A stretch of DNA of 64,000 nt from NCBI GenBank assembly GCA_029449245.1, contig JANATF010000002.1, positions 3,100,001 to 3,164,000 of the forward strand, in the 5' to 3' direction. Below are positions 45,464-57,931 of the stretch, one piece after another; position 1 is the first letter of the stretch, and the number at the start of each line of letters is the position of its first letter. The notes under the pieces are model-generated. The model did not search any database. It was given only the letters and a program-made list of their open reading frames with translations, and was not told the DNA's origin. The stretch is from Mortierella alpina (Eukaryota > Mortierellomycota > Mortierellomycetes > Mortierellales > Mortierellaceae). A program made the position numbers and the translations under genes.

Positions 45464-46839
45464 ATGTCCGTCGAACTCGAACCCTCCACGCAGCTCTCCT
45501 TTCGCAGTAAGAAGGTGTTCTTGTGGTAATATGCACTGTCGCTATAGTGCTTCTCTTTAGAAACTAATCAAAGGCAACTAAACGACGCAAACAGGACCCT
45601 TGACGGAGGCAATCAAGGAAACGCTCCTCATCAGGAATCCCACACAGCTGCCCATTGCCTTCAAGGTCAAGACAACAGCGCCCCGGCAGTACTGTGTTCG
45701 TCCCAACTCGGGACGCGTTGAGCCAGGCCAGGAGCTAGAGGTGCAGGGTGAGTACTGGAGCAAGTCAGGCGTTGAGTATTTTCATTGCGATGAGAAGCTT
45801 TTCAATGTGAGCAAAGATGTGAGGGCTGCTTTAGCGGTTGAAAAAAAGCTGGATCCACGACCACGGTGCTAGCTGGAAGACCCCCACTCTTATTTGTTGC
45901 ATACACGAAACAACCTGCAAAGAAGCAGCACGCCCATGGAAGGAGACAAAAGGCGTAAGTCTTGATGACAAATGGAACGACCCATTCACATTATGCGAAC
46001 TTGGCACTCCCCACCACCTAGTCCAGATGCAGGCCATGAAAGAGGACCCACCCGCAGACTACAAGTGCAAGGACAAGTTTCTCGTACAGAGCATCGCCAT
46101 TACTGCTGAGCGTGAGCAACTGCTTCCAACCGAGCTGGTAAATACGCAATTGATACGCAGGGCCTCCCCCTCCCCATTGTTGACGTATCGTATGTGTAAA
46201 ACAACAAGAAAAGTATATCGAGTGCCGTCTCTGCTAATACATGATCCCTTTGCTTTTGCCGCGCGTGGAATAGTGGCCCATGATGGAAAGAGAAGCCAAG
46301 GATCAGATCCGCGAGAAGAAGATCCGCTGCGCATTCTTGCCTGCGTTCGACAGCGCGATCACGCAGATCAAGGAGGAAGACGACCACGCTGTAAAGAGCG
46401 CGTTCAGTGTTCGGGATCAGCCTCAGCAGTCATCACTACACACTGTCTCAACAGCCAGCGTGTTGTCGCCTCCTTCACCAGGATCAGAGGTGCAGACTTT
46501 GAGGCGCGATCTCCAAGCTGCTCGGGACACGATCCAGAACCTGCAGAGCTCGATGGAAAAGCTCCAGTCAGAGACTGGCACTGTAAGTTGAGGTCAAAGC
46601 GCGATTTATGCAGGACTTGGAGGATGTGTGGATTGAGAGGGAAAGCACGCGTTGCTCGGTATTGATCATTTCGCTTGTTTTATATCCATCGATAGCTTCG
46701 CCAGCGCAAGCCCGAGTCAAGTTCACCCTCTGCACCCACTATGACGGCAGTGCATCTGAAGCAGGCCCAGGGCTACCCTCTGAGCTATGTTGCAGGAGCG
46801 GCGGCGGTGGCCTTTATCGTCTCGTACCTCTTTTTCTGA
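45464..46839 (+). CDS. SCS2: VAP/SCS2 ER membrane tether
   Basis: A tail-anchored ER protein whose MSP domain binds FFAT motifs at membrane contact sites. Exons: 45464-45506, 45595-45747, 46022-46137, 46274-46582, 46696-46839, in phase, 254 residues. The MSP domain covers about residues 1-120: VELEPSTQLSFRRPL, ETLLIRNPTQLPIAFKVKTT, APRQYCVRPNSGRVEPG, and after the second intron QAMKEDPPADYKCKDKFLVQ. The FKVKTTAP strand that contacts FFAT peptides is intact. A heptad-rich coiled coil (LRRDLQAARDTIQNLQ) precedes the C-terminal membrane anchor YVAGAAAVAFIVSYLFF, which ends at the stop. Intron 2 is 274 bases, longer than the others. Confidence 0.95.
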
Positions 46840-46848
46840 ACCTTTACA

Positions 46849-46854
46849 AATAAA
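46849..46854 (+). terminator. AATAAA poly(A) signal of the VAP gene
   Basis: A consensus hexamer only 10 bases after the VAP stop codon, implying a very short 3' UTR before the tandem nucleoporin gene. Confidence 0.45.
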
Positions 46855-47125
46855 TGACGGGTGGCTTGCGCGCTTGTTGCCAGCAAGCCTTGCCACCACA
46901 ACCACAACTGTATTCAGCAGCGCCTTCAAGGCATTCTACAAAACACAGCCCATTGGATTGTCCTTGACCACGCAGCTCTTCTTTGTTCGCGTCGACCCGT
47001 CTCCACCTCCTTTGTCTTATTCTCGCCCTCACCCTCTCAGTCCCGCTCTCATTCACCCTTTTCCTGACAACGCGAGTTTGTTTCCTGACTCTGGCCAACG
47101 TACACACCCCCCGCGAGACCAAGCA

Positions 47126-48957
47126 ATGTCCGGCCCAGTCTGCCAGTTCTTCCTGCAGGGTAGATGCAAATACGGCGACCGTTGCCGTTCCAGCCATCAG
47201 ACCGGCTCGCGATTCGGCTCAAATAGCTTTGGAAGCAATAGTGGAGGTTTCGCCAGCTCTAATTCCTTTGGCGGTATGACCAGCCCACGCGATGGAAAGC
47301 TGCTTTCGCTGTTCTGCATCATGTCAACTGCCCTTGAAGCCAAGTCTAACGAACATGCGCTATCTTCCTTTCCTTTCTGTTATAGCTCTAAGTGGAAACA
47401 GTGGAGGTGGTGGCGGTTTCGGCGGATCGTCATCCGGAGGTGGATTCGGACAGCGTGGATTCGGCGGAAATGCAGGAGGTGGAGGCTTCGGGAATAACAA
47501 CTCGGGAGGATCTGCATTCGGACGCGGTGGCGGTGGCAATGACGCCGGCGCAGGTGGACAAAAGAAAATCGCATACGAGTACGTGTTTTTCGCCTGTTAT
47601 CAACTGCGGTTTGGACACTCTCTTGGCCAAGAAGTAATGCCAATTAACCCCCACGTTTTTTTCTGTGTTTAGCGACAAGACGATAAAGACAGACATCACG
47701 ACGGATCGACCCATCCACGAACTCTCGTCATATGCACCAGGAAAGGAGGAACCCAACTTGATCTCGGGAAAGGACATGCAACCAGAAGAACTCCGGCTTA
47801 TGTACTATGAAGCTCAGAATGCTGTATTAACACAGGCAACAGGAGATTATTCAAGCCTTGCCGCCGCCGCCGCAGCATCAGGAGCAGGGCCCGCAGGATT
47901 ACAGAATGCTTATATGCAAAAGATGCAGCAGTTGAATGGAGTCATGGACCAGGAGATCCAAAAGATTGTTCAGAATCCCCAGGCGGCCTTCACCTATTTT
48001 ATGAATAGTGTCCGGATTGGATCAGGCACGGCAAACGCACCTGCAACAACAAGTGGCGGATCGGCTTTTGGTCAACCCTCGGCATTCGGACAGAACTCAG
48101 CTTTTGGGCAAACGTCAACATTGAGTGGCAACTCCGCCTTTGGACAGACAGCCTCGCTAGGAGGAAATTCAGCGTTTGGGCAGCCTTCGGCGTTAGGCGC
48201 GAGCTCGGCCTTTGGACAAGCATCCGCAGCAGGCGGGAACTCTGCCTTTGGTCAGACATCGGCATTGTCCAGTAACTCTGCATTCGGACAGCCGTCCGCT
48301 TTGGGAGGAGGCTCGGGCTTTGGGCAGCCATCAGCACTCGGCGGCGGCAACACTGCCTTTGGACAGCAACAGCTTGGAAGCAACACGGCCTTTGGACAGC
48401 CGTCGGCACTAGGAACCGCTTCTGCCTTTGGTCAGGGGGGCACTGGGGCAAGCGCCTTTGGGAATCCGGCAGCGACACAGCAGCCCGCGATGGCTAATGC
48501 ATTCGGCACAGCAGGTTTTGGTCAGCAATCTGCGTTTGGAAACAATGCAGCACCGGCTATTGCTGCTGCAGGTACAGTCGCAAACTCTGCGTTTGGAGGA
48601 TCTGGTTTTTTGGGAGGTCAGCAACAACAATCACAACAGCTTCAACAGACCAGTACATTTGGACAGCAGAGCACATTTGGCAATATGGGCCAGGCAAGTC
48701 CGTTTTCGCAGAGTGGGAATAACGTCCAAGGTGGCGGAAATGCCTTTGCAGCAGCGGGAGGTGTAGTGAGTGGCTCCACAACGGCAACAAAGGACACCGC
48801 TACCAACGCTGGCACACTCAAGATGGTCAAGGCTGTCGGCCTCAAGTCTTCCAAGAAAGGCGAGCCGCTGACAGAAGAGGAGATTGCAGCATACCGTGCC
48901 CCAGCCTTTGATATCAAACGCGTCCCAGAACAGGAACCTCCTATAGAACTGCGGTGA
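47126..48957 (+). CDS. NUP42: CCCH zinc-finger FG nucleoporin (NUP42/Amo1 type)
   Basis: A component of the cytoplasmic side of the nuclear pore; family members help mRNP release. Exons 47126-47273, 47386-47578, 47673-48957, in phase, 541 residues. Residues 1-25 hold a CCCH finger (CQFFLQGRCKYGDRCRSSH). A Gly/Phe/Ser-rich stretch with FG dipeptides follows, then a helical block (DRPIHELSSYAPGKEEPN, MQPEELRLMYYEAQNAVL, and NGVMDQEIQKIVQNPQAAFT). A long region of SAFGQ repeats at 48060-48600 comes next, then a conserved C-terminal box (LTEEEIAAYRAPAFDIKRVP, PPIEL). Zinc finger plus FG repeats plus this C-terminus is the NUP42-like arrangement. Confidence 0.9.
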
Positions 48958-49209
48958 AAGGAAAAAACACTACGCGCATCCCTTGGATTCGGCAGCATCG
49001 AAAATAATCGCAGGATCCTCCGTCACTGGCATCTATTCAACATCATACCCGCCGCAAGCACCGCACGCACGCATGCACGCATATCTCACGCCCATCAATT
49101 ACTATAAAAGCTGTCCGTTCATCATTCATCGCTCAGAAACAGAAGGAGAGAGTAAGCTGCCTGTGGGTTGTTTTTTAATCGACATAATTTCGTTGCTTTT
49201 GGTCAAAGT

Positions 49210-50025
49210 TCAATTGCTGTCCTTGGGATCTAATTCTGTCCCGACGACAAAAAAGTTTCCCTTGACCCTGCTTGGCCGCTCCAGCAGCTCATCTCGCCGG
49301 CGAATGGCCTCTCTATCTCTATGGTCCTTCGATCCGTTGTCTACATCCTTGCCTTCTGCAGCTACATCGGGTCGCATCTCCAGCCCGAATCCATCGTCGA
49401 CCAAGGACCGTAAACTCTCCACGGGCTTGGAATGATCGGCTGCTAGGCGCTGATGCTGGGTATCGCAGGTCTGGATGTAATCCAAAAAATTCTTCATACG
49501 CCTCACGTCTCGCACCAGTCGCTTGAGTTCCTCAGGATCGGTGGGTTTGCAGAGGTGTGCCAACTTCAGCAGATGGTCGATGGTCTCTGGTGTGATATCG
49601 TCACTGTGGTCCGGCGAGGTCGAGAGTCGGTCCCTGCGTTCCATGAGCAAGCTGAGCGACCAGGATGGTGTTGAAGGCTTGGGAACAGAAAATTACCAAG
49701 GAAGAATGAGAGTAGGTGAGAGATATATCCAGGTTCAAGGGAGGAAAGAGGTGTTTGACACATCCAAATCACATACGAGCTCTGGGCAGTCGGTGTCGTC
49801 TTGGACTCCTGTGGGCGTTGTGCTGTAGAGGCGGCACCAGCGTTGCACGGGCGTGAATGCGGATGGTACTCTGGCTAACGGCGTGTGTGCTATTTGTATT
49901 ATTCGTTTGTTAGGTGTGTGATTTCGACATGGTGTACTGGAGCAGAGATGCAAGGATTCCTTGAATGTACCCGAGGCAGTATGGCGAGTGATTCTGACGA
50001 TGCTGCTGTGTCCTGAGCGAAGCAT
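49210..50025 (-). CDS. gatC: Mitochondrial glutamyl-tRNA(Gln) amidotransferase subunit C
   Basis: The small subunit that stabilises the GatAB amidotransferase, which converts Glu-tRNA(Gln) to Gln-tRNA(Gln) in mitochondria. Exons 50025-49777 and 49677-49210 on the minus strand give 238 residues. The first 65 residues are basic and Ser/Thr-rich, as in a mitochondrial presequence. PSTPSWSLSLLM spans the start of exon 2. The GatC core ITPETIDHLLKLAHLCKP, then LVRDVRRMKNFLDYIQTCD, is clear. The C-terminal part, with an acidic-basic stretch and VKGNFFVVG, fits fungal family members, which are longer than bacterial GatC. The start codon lies only 155 bases from the BtgC stop codon on the same strand. 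Confidence 0.9.
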
Positions 50026-50180
50026 GATTGTCTGATGGTAAGTAATTGGTGTGTGTGTGTGTGCCTTCTGCTTCAGCTGATCGGGAGAAGAGGAGAATTG
50101 AAGGTTTGAAGGCGCGCGGCAAACTAAAAGTCACACACAGTGTTCCTTTTTTTTTTTTTTTTTTTTGGTTGTCTATAGGA

Positions 50181-53112
50181 CTACGGAGCGACACAGGTTG
50201 GCACCTTGATCTTGAGGCCCTTGTCCTTGTCAAAGATACCCCAGTAGGGCTCTACAAGCACCTTTGGATCGTTCTTCCACGCCGCGTCCTGGAACTCGAA
50301 CCAATAATCTGTTATCACAGAAGACAGGACGGGAAGAATATCGTTAGACCATTCTATCCGCACTCGTGGACTAATTACTCGCTTACAGAGCAGCACAGCT
50401 TCTACTTTACATGGGATACCAGCTGCATTGGCCTGGCAGAGGAAGGTGTCGATCATTGTCTGCAGGTTGGCGAGACCAGGAACAGCATGCGTCACTGTTG
50501 GAATGCAAGAGAGAAAATATGTAAGTATCCATTGAACATATCCGTTTGCTAACATCCTGGCAAGAGCAATTAGTCACTCACTATAGATGGCACTCGCTGG
50601 GGCAGAAGGCCAACCGACTTCAGAGATAGCACCCTTGAGACCTGTGCTGGTGGGATTTGTTTCCATCGTGTTGTTGTACTGTAACATGGTCCATTTGGCA
50701 GCCTCATCCACACCTGTGCCTGCAAAGTACGGATGAAAGTTTCCAGAGAGCTCATCCGAGATGGCCGCGAGCGACGCATTCAGGTTGTTTCCAATCTCGG
50801 AAGTGAAGACCGGGATGCTCTTATTGTACCGCGTCATGACCGTGGTTCTCACAGTCTTCATCAACTCTCCCAAGGAAACGAGACTCATATCGCCCCGAAA
50901 GAGGACCTCGTTACCCACACTGATCCCTTGAACCATGTCCGTGCCGTATTTGTCCAAGACTCTGAACAGCGTGTCGTATTGCCGCTGGTAGGTGACCTGG
51001 TCCTTGTCGACCCAGAGCGTCAACACGACTTTCATGGTGGTGTTGAGATTCAATGCTGTGATCGCCTGGAACGTCAAGTCGGCTTGGGAGCAGTCCATAC
51101 CGTAGAGTCGGATCCTGTTCGTGAGCTGGGAGATGAGGATGATATCGTCCACAACGTTCTGCAGCGTGACACCACACCAAGGCATGAGTGCTTTCGCGGG
51201 GTTGTAGTCGATCCCGTAGAATGCTTTGTGGAGGTTGGGGTTGGGCGTGAACTGGGTAATAGGCGGCATCGGCTTGTTGTTCGTGGGCTTTTCAGGATCC
51301 CTATCGTTTTACCCACCACCGAGTGAAAAGAAACGAAGAGAGAGAAAGAGAAAAGGTGGTTAGGGCACGTTTATACGCACGGTATTGAATACCAGCAAGC
51401 AGGAGCGAGCAACGGTGTTGAGAAGAGAAAAAGGGCTTTTACGGTGGTGGTGCTAGGCCGTCGACTTTGCCTTTCCGTGTTACGAATCCAAGCACGATGC
51501 CAGCAATGATCGCAATGAAAGCGATGATCCCGACTCCGCAGCAAATCCCGCGCCACTTTCGACTCGTCCTAGTCTTTCTCCGAAGCCAGTCGCTTTTCTC
51601 TGTGGTAGAGGTGTCCAGGTCCACAGTCGAGTAGTTATCCGAGTGGTGGTTGTGACCCTTCAGCGACGCCATCATGGTTGTTGACGAAAGTTCTCGATGC
51701 CGTGACATCCTGTTCGACCCTTCCCGTGTCATTGCTGGCTTTGCTAAAGTAGAGACAGACGTGGGCGAGTGCTGTCCTCTGGAGGTCAACTCTATGCCAC
51801 TGCCACTGCCACTGCCACTTGCTAGTGACGAAGAAGAGTTGGAGTTTCGGCGTGAGGACTGCGACGAATGTCTGTCCGATGAAGCAAATCCGGGTCTCGG
51901 ACGAGCCAAACGGGTTTGGCTACCATTGAAGCTTCCCGGTCCGCTACTCCTTGCTACTTGCTCAATGTCGCCATCGTCGACGTCGTCGTCTTCGTCCCTG
52001 TTCAAGATGTCGTAGAGTTGCTCCCGGCTTATAATAGCATCCGAGCTCAGAAGCACACTCTGGTGAGTGATCACCGGTGCAACACTGGAGGCTCGAGAAG
52101 AGTTTGCGCCCGATCCGTTTTGTTGACGAGGGGGTCGGAGTGAAGACAACGATGACTGAGATGCTATGGCACGTTGACGGGAGGGCTCTCGTAACCGTGC
52201 GTCAACTGCTGCGAGGACGTTGGGAGCCATCACAGGTGAAGAGGCGGGGAAGGAGTAAGCAGATCCGGGCCGCACATCTGTTGGGGTTGAGTACTGGTTA
52301 TGGCTGCCGTTGCTTGAAAGTTGATTGTGTAGTGACCCAGAGGACTCAAAGGGCGATAGACCCTGATTAGGGCGGGATGCTGAGTGGCGGTGATGACGAT
52401 TGGATGCACTGAGGTTTGGTGAAGGAGTGCGAGAGGGTGTACGCGAAGGAAGCAATTCAGAGTGAACACGCGCCATATAGGGTCTTGTTTGTTTAACAGA
52501 CGGTTCGTGGATAACGGGTACATAAATGGGGGTGGACCTGACCTCCCTTGGCATGGTCGCACGACTTTTCTGCTCGACAAGCGCCGCCGCCGCCGCTGTT
52601 GCTGCCGCTGTTGCTGATGTCCGTCCGTCCGTGTTCGATATTCTGGCGTCTGGCGTTGACTCGCTCCGGACTGTGGGAAGTGTCTCTGGCAAAGGCGCAC
52701 TCACAAAGCTGTCGTTGGTTATTGCGGATTCGGTCGAAAAACGACGTTGGCTCGAGATCAAAAGGTCATCGGGTCGTGCTATTGGAATATTTTCCCGCTG
52801 TAAAATGGTGGCATATTGATGCAGTTGCGGTTCGTCCTGATCCATCGAATGCCGAGGAAGGACAGGTAAAGGAGCATTATCGGATACTGGATCGGATGCA
52901 GACGTGGTGAGTGAACTGTTGCTGTATGATGCTGATGAAGAAGCTGGAGGTGTTTCGTCGATGCTGGCTCGTTGTCCTTTAAGACTTTCCGTTGAAGACG
53001 AAGCATCAGATCGAATGTTCAGGCGAGCGCTCGTCATTATTGATCCTGAACCATCCTCATGGTCACGAAAGGACTCTTGTGGTTGCTTGCTACTGCTGCT
53101 TGCGTTGTCCAT
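50181..53112 (-). CDS. btgC: Membrane-anchored GH17 endo-1,3-beta-glucanase (BtgC type)
   Basis: Cuts or remodels cell-wall 1,3-beta-glucan. Exons on the minus strand: 53112-51443, 51300-50582, 50494-50387, 50308-50181, in phase, 874 residues. Residues 1 to about 515 are a disordered Ser-rich cytoplasmic part. A basic stretch (KTRTSRKWRG) and one transmembrane helix at about 522-544 (GICCGVGIIAFIAIIAGIV) make it a type II membrane protein. The GH17 domain follows from PEKPTNNKPMPPITQF: FYGIDYNPAKALMPWC, RIRLYGMDC, catalytic acid Glu near 688 in GISVGNE, and nucleophile Glu near 784 in ISEVGWPS. The last introns rejoin a YYWFEFQDAAWK block. The two long open frames belong to one gene: the join PP/PDPEKPT is in phase and gives the exact layout of fungal BtgC. 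Confidence 0.93.
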
Positions 53113-54574
53113 GAGAGCAGAGTGCTATACTGCTCGAGAGATTGCTTGATGTTGGTTCAGAACGAAAGTATGCAGTTGATGTGGAAGTGCGAGAAGCGTG
53201 CAAGGTGTTAGGATGATGGCAGTTGTAGAGTGGGGAGTGTTGGTGGGTGAAGAGTAGGGGTTAAAAAAGAACGCGAACAGCCGCTCTCTTGACGCCCAGA
53301 GAGCTGCGTGGATGAAGAGTAAAGGGCGGAGAGTGTCGACGAGAGCAGCCTAAATGAGCGAAATAGAAGAATGGAAGCAAGTGTCCACAAGGAGCGCATG
53401 AGAGAAATCGATCTCGGAACACAAAACTCAAAAAACGTTTGCCATGGTGACTTATCTTGCAGAGAAAGGGAATGGGTGTCCCTACCCACGCGAGAACCTG
53501 CTCGCTCGCTCGCCTTTGCTCTTCCTCGCTGCAACCATGTCCTGATGTCCTGTGCAATTCGCTTAAGCATGCAAGAGAATGAAACAAGCAGACTAACCGT
53601 CCAGGGGGGAAACCTTGGTTGGATATGCGGTCCAATAGTGCCGTGCCGCTGTGCCATGTAAGGGAACTCGCGCCATGTCAAAGGTCCCCTGGCAGACCTC
53701 GGTAGTTCAATTGAAGGACCAATGCCGTGCCGTTCACGCTGCACACGAACAATCCCCTGTGGTAAATGGTAAAGTGAGCGCACTTGTGCTCAAGAGCACA
53801 CGCTATCTTCAATGCGCAAATTGATGCACAAAAGTCCAGCATCGACCAGCCGACTACTTTGGAAGTGTACAAGCGATCCATTCTGCCTTTCAGGTGTCAA
53901 GTCGACTTGTTCGAATGCATTCGCAACATTCGTGTCCCATGCGTGATCCCTGCGACCCATCTGATGGCACAAAAAAAGATGGAGATTCTTGAGTGGGCGT
54001 AACGCTTTTACGTTTTTCTGAGAGCAGCCATGCAATTATGGTAGAGGCAAACTTCAAAAATCGATCTTCACTCCGCCTCACTCTAATCTGACCCCTTGTT
54101 TTCTCCCATCCGGCGACGCGTGGTCCCAGTCTGCCAGGATGGTCTCCCACCACTCACTGCACGCAAGCGTACTGTATTTTTGGATCAAACGTGGGCTGGC
54201 AGGGCAAACAGAGAACGAAAAATAGATTTCTTGTGCTACTTATTGCACCAGGGACACCAATTACTGCCTGTAGCTTGGCGCCATTCCCTTCTTGGCCAAC
54301 ACTTTGAGTTCATCCTCGCCCTTATCTTTCCTCTCCAACAACTCTCCATGTTACCAACGTATTGGCTGTCTGTTATTTTGTTGCCCCACTACCATGTACA
54401 ATGTACATACCCACGTGCTGTACGTCCCAAGAAGAACTTTATTAGGTATCAGAGACACATGCAAGCACAGACCAGAGAAAAAAAACGCGTTGAACAATCT
54501 CTCGGGTTGATGTTACTTTTAATTTCTACTGTAGATTACTCTATGATATTCTACTAGGTGGTTAATTGACTACT
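53113..54574. other. Intergenic region
   Basis: A 1.46-kb gap between the BtgC start and the chitin deacetylase stop. The part next to 53113 is the BtgC promoter. Frames of up to 190 codons exist on the minus strand at 53208-53783, but they are Ser/Leu/Arg-rich with no motif and no splice partner. A plus-strand frame at 54096-54557 likewise shows nothing. I call no gene. Confidence 0.5.
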
Positions 54575-56141
54575 TCAACACACAGAGACCATGGCAGCGA
54601 TGGCCATGGTAACTCCTGTCATCAACACTGACGCGTTCGTGGCGAAAGCAGACCCCGCAGCTGCGCTCGTTTTCTTTCCGTTCCCGTTATCAACCGTGGG
54701 ACCTGTAGTGCCATCGGTGCCATTGGCTCCTGCAGAAGCAGGGAGCAACTTGAAGGTGCCGGCACCCTCCCTGTAGGGCTTGTCGTCGTTCAGGCATTGG
54801 GCGATGGGCTCCAAGGTAAGACCCTTGGTAGCGTAAGCAATGGGCATAATTCCATTGATGGAGACGTCGACCTCGGCAACGTGCCCTATAAAACAATACA
54901 AATGGAGGGTGCTTACAGTAAGGGTCTAGGATTCGCTTTTCAGGGAAAGAGGCAGTATTTGACGACAGAAATCCATGAGGTTGAATTGTCGTACCGTCAT
55001 GCTCAAGCACAATGAAACCAGTCTTCATGGTGGGGATATTGACGAGCCAGGACTTGAACTTAGCGACCACCAGCTCTGGAGTAGAGTACCCTTCAGTGAT
55101 CTTCCACTAATGAATTAGGGCGTATGCGAAGGCGATATAGACAAGGGGAATGAGTTTCTTCCTCTGCAAAATGTAACATTGATTTCCAACAGTCTCTTGG
55201 CAGTTCTGAAAAAGTAATCGTTATTTTTTTTTACATCGTCGGTGTCAAAGGTCTGAGTCCAGATAGCCGTCTTAAAACCAAGCTGCGTGGCAATATTGCG
55301 GACACGATTGTCGACATCACCGAAAGGAGGGCGCCAGTAGAGGGGGTGAACGCCGATCACGTCAAAGATGGCCTTCTCAGTCCACTTGAGCTCGGCAACA
55401 ATATGCTCGTTCGACAGACTCGTCATATACGCGTGTGACCAGGTATGGATTGCGATCTGGTGACCCAGCTTATAGGCGCGCTTCAGCGTCTCGCGGTAGG
55501 AGACGGCGCGAGATCCAACTATGAAGAGTGTCGCCTTGGTGTTGTGCTGCTCAAGCACATCGTACAGGCGAGGGGATTCAGGAGATGGACCGTCTAGCAA
55601 TATGCAGGGATAACGGAGCAAATAGTGCAGCGAGTTGGGAGTTGGGAGTGATGAGTACATACAGCGCGACACGTTGAGCATCGGCATGGAATAGGTGTAT
55701 CCCGCAGGTGCATCCCGCAAGTGCATCATTTTCTGGTGACACATGTGAAAACTCGGTATTACAATGATATTTACCATCATACGTCAAGCCCCAGGTGCCA
55801 ACCTTAGGGCACACTGTCACATCATCTCCAGCCTCACACTTCTGACAGGTCCACCAGCAGCGGTCCTTTGGGATAGTGGTCACGTCGTCCGGGCATGCAC
55901 CCATCACCGAGGGTGGGTGAACGGGTGTCTTGGTAAAGTCGACCAACTTGAGCCAAGCCTGCACCTGGGGGTCCTGGATGAAAGGGGTGCAGTCCAGGGC
56001 AGGGTAGGTACCAGGGGCGACGGGGGCATACACTGTGGGGCAGATAGGGCCAGCACGCTTTTCCATACCGTGGAAGGCGTGCGAGGACGCCACGGAGAGC
56101 GAGAAAGAGACAGTGAGGAGAGCTGGAAGGATCTTGACCAT
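54575..56141 (-). CDS. Chitin deacetylase (CE4), GPI-anchored
   Basis: Converts cell-wall chitin to chitosan. Exons on the minus strand: 56141-55775, 55593-55235, 55106-54995, 54885-54575, in phase, 382 residues. A signal peptide (MVKILPALLTVSFSLSVASS) is followed by a Cys-rich lead-in (CPDDV, CWWTCQKCE). NodB motif 1, TYDDGPS, spans the first splice, with Asp122 and Asp123 forming the base and metal site. Then come LFIVGSR, metal His172 and His176 in HTWSH, RPPFGDVDNR at 210-219, and WTQTFDTDDW across the second intron. LEHDGHVAEVDVSINGIMP and CLNDDKPYREG close the domain. A Ser/Thr/Ala-rich region and a hydrophobic tail (VLMTGVTMAIAAMVSVC) form a GPI signal. TYD in place of the common TFD is a mild change also seen in this family. 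Confidence 0.95.
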
Positions 56142-57129
56142 TGTGCGAGAGGAAGGAATGAAGAGTGAGAGATACTAATCAAGGGATGACGGGATCGCGA
56201 TCTATTTATGAAAAAAAATGAGGCCGTTCAAACAGAGGAGACAGTTAGAGGCGTTAATAGGAGACTGACACGATCCATTCCTCGGAGGCGACCCATCGTG
56301 AACTCTTTTAGAAGATGATGATAAAAAAACAGGGCGAGTGGCCCCCGGAAACGCACCCGACCGGTTAAGGTGTGCTTGATTCATGTCGCGCAAAACTCCA
56401 TCTAATTATGGCTCGAAACGCGTCGTGTGGGCGCACAAACCCCCCCCCCCGCCCCCTTTCACAACGGGCCAACAGGGCAAATTAACTATCTCACGCTACA
56501 TGTCAATGCTTCTGGCTTGCGCTGATGAACAATGGAGAGTCTGACGAATGACCGAAAAACTCGATCAAAGTAAAGCGTAAGGCTCCACTTCTTGGAAAAG
56601 AAAGTGATTCATGATCATGAGCGAGCAGTAACCAGGGCATTTCACATTATTTTGCGAGTGCTCAGAAGAAGTAGAGTTGGTAAAACTGTAAACCTGCAAA
56701 CTATGAATTGCGTTCGTTGCCCGTCTTATGCCACGTTACACGAGCAGACTTCAAAAACACGAAGAGCCCTTCTCTCGCACAGCACACCTGTCGGTAACAT
56801 CTTATCGAGCACGTCCTTATATTGCGCCACAAGAGCAGTGCATCTTACGCCATCTTCAATGTCAACTGCACGTACAGACTATGGACAGTGCACTATTGCA
56901 GGCACGTAGAGGGAGAAATACCAATGGGTAGAACGTTGTCATTTCAAGAAGTAAAGTAGAGAACCTGAAAAACACTTTCCTGGTCTTTTTTTCATTTTAT
57001 TTTTTGAACCCGTTGAGCGAATGTCTGACGAAGAGTACATGTGAGTGTATTCTTAGAAGTAAGAAAGATGAATGTATTGACAAGAACGCCGCTAAGCAGC
57101 TCTTGGTGGGGCTGCAAAGAAGAGCCGCT
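56142..57129. other. Intergenic region with a C tract
   Basis: The promoter of the chitin deacetylase and the 3' flank of the first LPMO-like gene. A weak TATA-like CATAAATAG (minus strand) at 56201-56210 is about 60 bases before the deacetylase start. A run of cytosines at 56440-56456, broken once by G, could form a quadruplex on the other strand. No gene is seen. Confidence 0.5.
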
Positions 57130-57931
57130 TTACTTCTTACGACCGATTTGGATATCCTAACAGTGTGTGCAAGCGCAAAATATGAGAAAAGACGTAAACA
57201 GATTTACGCGTTTTGGCGACGCAGATATGACAAAGGGCAAGTGGCATCAACGCAAAAAAAAAAAAACTTACAGCGCAGGAAGTGTACCACTCGTTCTTGT
57301 TCAACATCCAGCGCCACTGGAGCAGGTAAATACCCGAGGCGCGAGTTGGGACCTTGAAGCATCCACCGCAAGGACGCTTGTCGTTGTTACCTCCATTGTT
57401 GCAGTTGTTAAAGGGCAAATCTGCCACTTTGTATTTGAACAAGTCTTTCTGGGAGATGTCCTTACCGATGTTCTTGGACAAGTAGATCTGGACGCTAGGA
57501 ACCTTGTACTCGCCAGCATGAGTCTTTGAGGGCCAGCGAACACAGAGGGTGCTGCCGACGGTGGTGACTGTCATGCGACCAAACTTGCCGCCATAAGCCG
57601 TGGGAGGAGGGTTGGCACGAGTCTCGTCCGAACCCCTCTCCGTACCGTCTCTGCCGGTCGAGCATGGAGGAGACGTGTCAGGATGACTCTTGTACTGCTG
57701 GTAATGACGGTTGGGATTGGCCTCGGAAAGGGTACCAAAGGCGTGGCCAAGAGGGAAGCGACGGGCGTAACCCATGCACTTGCCTCCTTTGTCAGACCAA
57801 TCGTTGCGCTTGCCAGTGAATCGCCAATCAACGCATTCAGCCCAGGAGTGGGCTTCAGCCTGAGGGGCGTTGGCGGAGAAGACGGCCAAAGTGGCAACGA
57901 CAAGGATCGTGAAGGAAGACTTGAGAACCAT
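57130..57931 (-). CDS. Secreted LPMO-like protein A (chitin-binding type-4-like)
   Basis: Exons 57931-57272 and 57156-57130 on the minus strand give 228 residues. The signal peptide is cut after QAEA-27, exposing His28 (HSWAECVDW) as the N-terminal residue required for a copper histidine brace. A second histidine candidate is His138 in LCVRWPSKTHA. Tyr216 in EWYTSCADI would be the axial residue, preceded by YLLQWRWML, as in LPMO C-termini. Other landmarks are WSDKGGKC, GYARRFP, NRHYQQ and RPCGGCFKVP, with many Cys for disulphides. The last exon encodes only DIQIGRKK and the stop. The fold assignment rests on this pattern; the exact AA family and substrate are not readable. It is 51-57% alike by eye at best with protein B, from which it arose by tandem duplication. 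Confidence 0.75.

Noticed and set aside
53208-53783. 191-codon minus-strand frame upstream of BtgC
   Set aside because: No motif, atypical composition, and it lies in the expected BtgC promoter and leader.
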